Position numbers and translations under genes: made by a program. Shown piece after piece: positions 60,802-64,000 of a stretch of 64,000 nucleotides of DNA (position 1 is the stretch's first letter; every line of letters begins with the position of its first letter). The notes below the pieces were generated by a model. The model had not been told where the DNA came from. It ran no database searches and saw only the letters and a list, made by a program, of their open reading frames with translations. The stretch lies in assembly GCA_910577015.1 (NCBI GenBank), contig CAJTKU010000010.1, forward strand, positions 1 through 64,000, in the 5' to 3' direction. The stretch comes from an uncultured Lachnospiraceae bacterium (lineage in GTDB: Bacteria > Bacillota > Clostridia > Lachnospirales > Lachnospiraceae).

Positions 60802-61327
60802 ATCCGCACCTCCTCAATTTTTTCAATGCTTCCCGGTAACGCCATGACACCGTTCCCAGCGGAACCTGCAATATATAAGCAATTTCCTGAAATGTCAGCT
60901 CTCCCATAATTTTCATATGGATAACCTGCCTCTCCGCATCCTTTAGTCCGGAAAGCGCTTCCTGTATCGTGATATCAGAAATGACCTGCTCCTCCGGCAG
61001 ACATGTATCCCCGCCTGTATCCCCTTCCAAAACAATGTCTTCCGTAACTTCCTCCCGCCTGTATCTGCGAATATGGTCAATGGCCAAGTTACGTGCAATT
61101 GTCGCCATCCAGCCCTTATGCCCGTTCCCCGGCTTATATGCATGGGATTTTTCCCAAAGGCGGATGAAAAACTCACTGGTCACATCCTCTGCTTCCTCGC
61201 GGTTTGGCAGCATCCCCCGCACGACACGGTATATGTAGGAAACATATTCTTCATACACTTCCTTAAGAGCGTCCCTGTTTCCCCGGTTCATGGCGCGGAT
61301 ACATGTTTCAAACCTGTCCTCTGTCAC
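60776..61327 (-). CDS. ECF-type RNA polymerase sigma factor
   Basis: About 183 residues with sigma region 2 (YEEYVSYIYRVVRGMLPNREEAEDVTSEFFIRLWEKSHAYKPGNGHKGWMATIARNLAIDHIRR) and region 4 (EALSGLKDAERQVIHMKIMGELTFQEIAYILQVPLGTVSWRYREALKKLR). It would direct RNA polymerase to a small regulon in response to an envelope signal relayed by the downstream anti-sigma gene. The start is probably GTG 61327 with AGGAAG just upstream; an ATG at 61375 is in frame. Unlike the pair at 14055-15023, this one is intact. Confidence 0.9.
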   Translation of the reverse strand: MTEDRFETCIRAMNRGNRDALKEVYEEYVSYIYRVVRGMLPNREEAEDVTSEFFIRLWEKSHAYKPGNGHKGWMATIARNLAIDHIRRYRREEVTEDIVLEGDTGGDTCLPEEQVISDITIQEALSGLKDAERQVIHMKIMGELTFQEIAYILQVPLGTVSWRYREALKKLRRCGFEESGRGI

Positions 61328-61401
61328 TTCTCTTCCTTTCCAGCCTCTGTATGCATGCCTGATAAAGATACGCATACAAAGGCTTCTTTTTATGTTAAAA
61401 G

Positions 61402-62001
61402 TTATTCCACCAGAAGATATCCCTTCAATTCGTCCTCAATCAGCGCCAGGGAATCCGACAATGCCTGAAGCTGCCTTGCCAGTTCCTCCTTATCTTCCCT
61501 GTCCTTTTTATAACAGATGCGATGCTCCATGCTGGACCAGAAATCCATGGACATCGTACGGAATTGTATCTCCACAGGGTAGTATTCCATAGCGTCCAGC
61601 GTATGTAAAGGCACTCCGAATACAATGTGGTAACTCCTGTAACCGTTCTCTTTGGGATTTTTCATGTAATCTTTTTCCTTGATGACAATCAAATCGTTCT
61701 GCCGTTTTAAGGACGCAAGAAGTTCATAAATTTCCGCCTGAAAATAACAGATGACGCGGATTCCGCCGATATCCATCAGACGGTCCTTCGCATTCATGAC
61801 ACTCTCTGTCATTCCAAAACGTTCCAGCTTGTCCTCAATGCTCTTCTTTTCTTTTATCCTGTGCTGCATATGGTGAACGGGCTTGCTCACGCTGGCTGAA
61901 TGTGTATAAATGCTGTGGTTTAGCACCTCCAGACGTGTCAGCATCAACTGCACGGCATCTTCATATGGTTTTATTAATTCATAATATTGTTCGTTCGTCA
62001 A
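61402..62001 (-). CDS. Small alarmone synthetase (RelQ/YjbM-like)
   Basis: A 199-residue protein with only the RelA/SpoT synthetase domain: DRLMDIGGIRVICYF, ENGYRSYHIVFGVPL and YPVEIQFRTMSMDFWSSMEHRICYK. It makes (p)ppGpp from GTP or GDP and ATP and lacks the hydrolase, TGS and ACT domains of long Rel proteins. The start is TTG at 62001 after GAGGAAAG. It sits just upstream of the sigma gene on the same strand, with a 26 to 74 base gap depending on the sigma start. Confidence 0.92.
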   Translation of the reverse strand: MTNEQYYELIKPYEDAVQLMLTRLEVLNHSIYTHSASVSKPVHHMQHRIKEKKSIEDKLERFGMTESVMNAKDRLMDIGGIRVICYFQAEIYELLASLKRQNDLIVIKEKDYMKNPKENGYRSYHIVFGVPLHTLDAMEYYPVEIQFRTMSMDFWSSMEHRICYKKDREDKEELARQLQALSDSLALIEDELKGYLLVE

Positions 62002-62123
62002 TCTTTCTTTCCTCTTCTTTTCCTATAAAATCACTTAACTCATATCCTATCTGACAATTATGAACATCATATGAGCAAATTCTTAAATCATGCATAAGCT
62101 TTTATAAAACTGAAATAAACCGC

Positions 62124-62996
62124 TTACACCTCTATGGTATAAGCGGCCTCAAACGTTTCTCCGGCAGGAAGGGTATTGGCCCATTCCCTTTCTTCTATCG
62201 TACCCGTAAAATCTTTTCTGTCGCACCGTCCATACCAGGGCTCAATGCAGATGAAAGGAGCATTTTTCCCCGGCGGCGTCCAGATTCCAAACAGTGGTGC
62301 GTCAAAAGTCACCGTAAGACAGGTTTTCTTTTCCCCGTCCATAATCCGCACTCTTGAAGTCTGCCTGTCTTCCACAACCAGCGCGTCATCCGCAAAAACT
62401 TCCTCCGTTACCGGCAATAGCCCGCCCGGCAATAACCCTATTTTCTTTAATTCATCCGTTGCCAGTCCATCCGCAATTTTGCGCACTATCAGGCTTTCAA
62501 TCCCGGTAAAAGCCAGATAGCAGGTGATTTCGTCTTCTTTTCTTGCCGGAACAGCGAAAGCCGGATGCCCGCCTATGGAAAAACAGAGCGGAACCGCTGC
62601 GGGATTGGTTACCCGCCACATCACCTTTACGCTTCTGTCCGTAAGCCTGTACCCGATTTCAAGAGAAAAGGCAAAGGGATAGCTTTCCCATGTATTTTCT
62701 TTATCCGTAAGGCAGAACCAAATTTCTTCCTCTGTCTGTTCCGTCATCATAAAATCCATGTCACGCGCGAACCCATGCTGGGGCAGGCTGTACACTTCCC
62801 CGTTATAACGGTATTGTTTGTCACGGCAGCATCCCACCACAGGAAACAGCACCGGGGATACCCTTCCCCAGTATGCCGCGTCCCCGCACCACATATATTC
62901 CCTTTGCGTCCTGAGAGCCACAAGGGAGCGCAGTTCAGCCCCGTGGGAATCCACCTTTATTCTGATTTCCCCGTTTTCCAATACATATTCCGCCAT
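62124..62996 (-). CDS. Aldose 1-epimerase family protein (LacX-like)
   Basis: A 290-residue galactose-mutarotase-like protein. Family marks are HGAELRSL, LFPVVG, PQHGFARDMDF and CFSIGGHPAF, with histidines and a later glutamate typical of the active site. The LacX-like subgroup acts on unidentified sugars or sugar phosphates. Start 62996 has AGGAGG 7 bases upstream; 63026 is rejected. It lies 62 bases downstream of the mannose-6-phosphate isomerase gene, so a sugar-related operon is likely. Confidence 0.9.
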   Translation of the reverse strand: MAEYVLENGEIRIKVDSHGAELRSLVALRTQREYMWCGDAAYWGRVSPVLFPVVGCCRDKQYRYNGEVYSLPQHGFARDMDFMMTEQTEEEIWFCLTDKENTWESYPFAFSLEIGYRLTDRSVKVMWRVTNPAAVPLCFSIGGHPAFAVPARKEDEITCYLAFTGIESLIVRKIADGLATDELKKIGLLPGGLLPVTEEVFADDALVVEDRQTSRVRIMDGEKKTCLTVTFDAPLFGIWTPPGKNAPFICIEPWYGRCDRKDFTGTIEEREWANTLPAGETFEAAYTIEV

Positions 62997-63058
62997 ACAA
63001 ACCTCCTTTTTCCCGCTTCCATACAAAAGCCAGAGAGAAGTTTCACTGTTGCACCCTG

Positions 63059-64000
63059 CTAAACAGAAGAGAGAATCATTTCCATATTACCCTCAAAAAA
63101 CACTTTACCGCGGCCGGACGGTATCAGAAAATGGTCTCCTTTGCAGACAGCCTGTCCGTCTACCGTTCCTTCTCCCTCCAACACGCTGACCAGTAAAAAG
63201 GGATATTCCTGCTCCACCGTTACCCTCGTACGCACTGCCAACTTCCATACTTTGTAATAGGCGCAATCTATCAAAAGATGCATTTCATCGTCAGGCATCC
63301 TGTCCGTGTGAACCACCTGTTCAGGGCCTGTCCCGTCCGGCACATTAATGACGTCAATGCTTTCTTTCACATGAAGCGCCCTCGGTTTTCCGTCCACCAG
63401 CCTTCCGTAATCGTATACCCTGTAAGTGGTGTCGCTGCTCTGCTGTGTTTCCAATATGGTAAATCCGCCCTTTATGACATGGATGGTTCCGGACGCTATC
63501 TGGATGAAATCCCCCTTTTTCACCGGAATCTCCCGAAAAAGCTCCGCATATTTTCCTTCGTGAATAAGACGTGCAAGTTCTTCCCTTGTCCTGGCATGAT
63601 GCCCGATGATAAGCGACGCGTCCTGCGGACAGTCCATAATATACCAGCACTCATTCTTGCCGCGCTCCAATCCGTCGATGCCACCGTGCGCCCTTGCATA
63701 AGCGTCATCCGGATGTACCTGCGCACTTAAATCCTGCTTCGCATTTAAAATCTTTACAAGCAGGGGAAATTCTTCCTCTGTAAGATTTCCGAATATCTCC
63801 CTGTGTTCCCGATAAAGCACAGAAAGAAACATGCCGTCAAAACGTCCCCCCCGTATTTTGCAGTCTCCATGGGGATGGGCGCTGATGCCCCAGCATTCCC
63901 CGGTGGAATCCCCTGCTTCCTCGTATCCAAATTCCTCCTTAAGCCTGCTGCCTCCCCAGACTACATTTTTGAAACACGGCTTCAGGAAGATTAATTCCTT
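63059..64000 (-). CDS. manA: Mannose-6-phosphate isomerase, class I (5' end outside window)
   Basis: The frame is open to the edge of the window, so the first residues are missing; 313 residues are visible. Reading from the edge gives KELIFLKPCFKNVVWGGSRL, the usual near-N-terminal ManA phrase, then ISAHPHGDC, the zinc-binding AKQDLSAQVHPDD, KNECWYIM, and SGTIHVIKGG. It interconverts mannose-6-phosphate and fructose-6-phosphate. An internal ATG at 63832 is not the start, because conserved sequence lies upstream of it. Confidence 0.95.
   Translation of the reverse strand, partial: KELIFLKPCFKNVVWGGSRLKEEFGYEEAGDSTGECWGISAHPHGDCKIRGGRFDGMFLSVLYREHREIFGNLTEEEFPLLVKILNAKQDLSAQVHPDDAYARAHGGIDGLERGKNECWYIMDCPQDASLIIGHHARTREELARLIHEGKYAELFREIPVKKGDFIQIASGTIHVIKGGFTILETQQSSDTTYRVYDYGRLVDGKPRALHVKESIDVINVPDGTGPEQVVHTDRMPDDEMHLLIDCAYYKVWKLAVRTRVTVEQEYPFLLVSVLEGEGTVDGQAVCKGDHFLIPSGRGKVFFEGNMEMILSSV

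Noticed and set aside
63059..63832. manA starting at the ATG at 63832
   Set aside because: Conserved N-terminal ManA sequence continues in frame to the window edge, so the gene is partial, not short.

Overview
The window looks like chromosomal DNA of an anaerobic low-to-mid GC Clostridia, most likely Lachnospiraceae. The reasons are AddAB rather than RecBCD, two T-box leaders, TPP and ZTP riboswitches, a split PurH/PurO pair, small DUF6062-, DUF6106- and DUF2225-type proteins, many AGGAGG ribosome binding sites, and TTG/GTG starts. No rRNA, tRNA, transposase, prophage or CRISPR array was seen. The DNA is mostly housekeeping, broken up by several families of structured intergenic repeats.

Layout. 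1-1000: a promoter, TPP riboswitch and the thiamin transporter thiT. 986-9062: a repair operon on the minus strand, a barstar-like/3-methyladenine glycosylase fusion followed by addB and addA. 9300-13284: a secreted glucosaminidase and a lipoprotein. 13283-18600: a small exported protein, an XRE regulator, a decayed ECF sigma/anti-sigma pair, exonuclease III, a HAD phosphatase, and tyrS with a Tyr T-box. 18599-26700: a dipeptidase, uracil permease, an SGNH/MBOAT O-acylation pair, a DUF6062 protein, TetR and an acidic membrane protein. 26733-36877: a roughly 10 kb minus-strand operon behind a ZTP riboswitch (purO, AICAR transformylase, DHH phosphoesterase, TIR-membrane-propeller protein, glnS, DUF2225, MocR). 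36886-41090: guaB with a PocR-GAF-PAS-GGDEF-EAL protein. 41177-47833: a radical SAM protein, MerR/TipAS, a STAND NTPase with TPRs, VanZ and a membrane protein. 47822-53130: aspS-gatCAB behind a T-box that appears to read tRNA-Asn. 53183-57900: a glycosyltransferase, a papain-like protein, a flippase-like protein, and a K+ channel preceded by a structured RNA. 58007-64000: an orphan gene, a PlcR-like regulator with a short convergent peptide gene, an ECF sigma/anti-sigma pair, a small alarmone synthetase, aldose epimerase and a partial manA.

The most unusual content is three families of structured intergenic elements, here called A, B and C. A (4 copies) has a conserved core inside outer arms that differ between copies but stay self-complementary. 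B (2 full copies, 1 deleted) begins with TAGCGTG and in both full copies supplies the stop codon of the upstream gene. C (2 copies, 76 of 77 core bases identical) sits directly upstream of start codons and can fold so as to hide the ribosome binding site. Other highlights are the candidate peptide-pheromone pair at 59023-60061, the barstar-glycosylase fusion, and the TIR protein embedded in a purine/translation operon.
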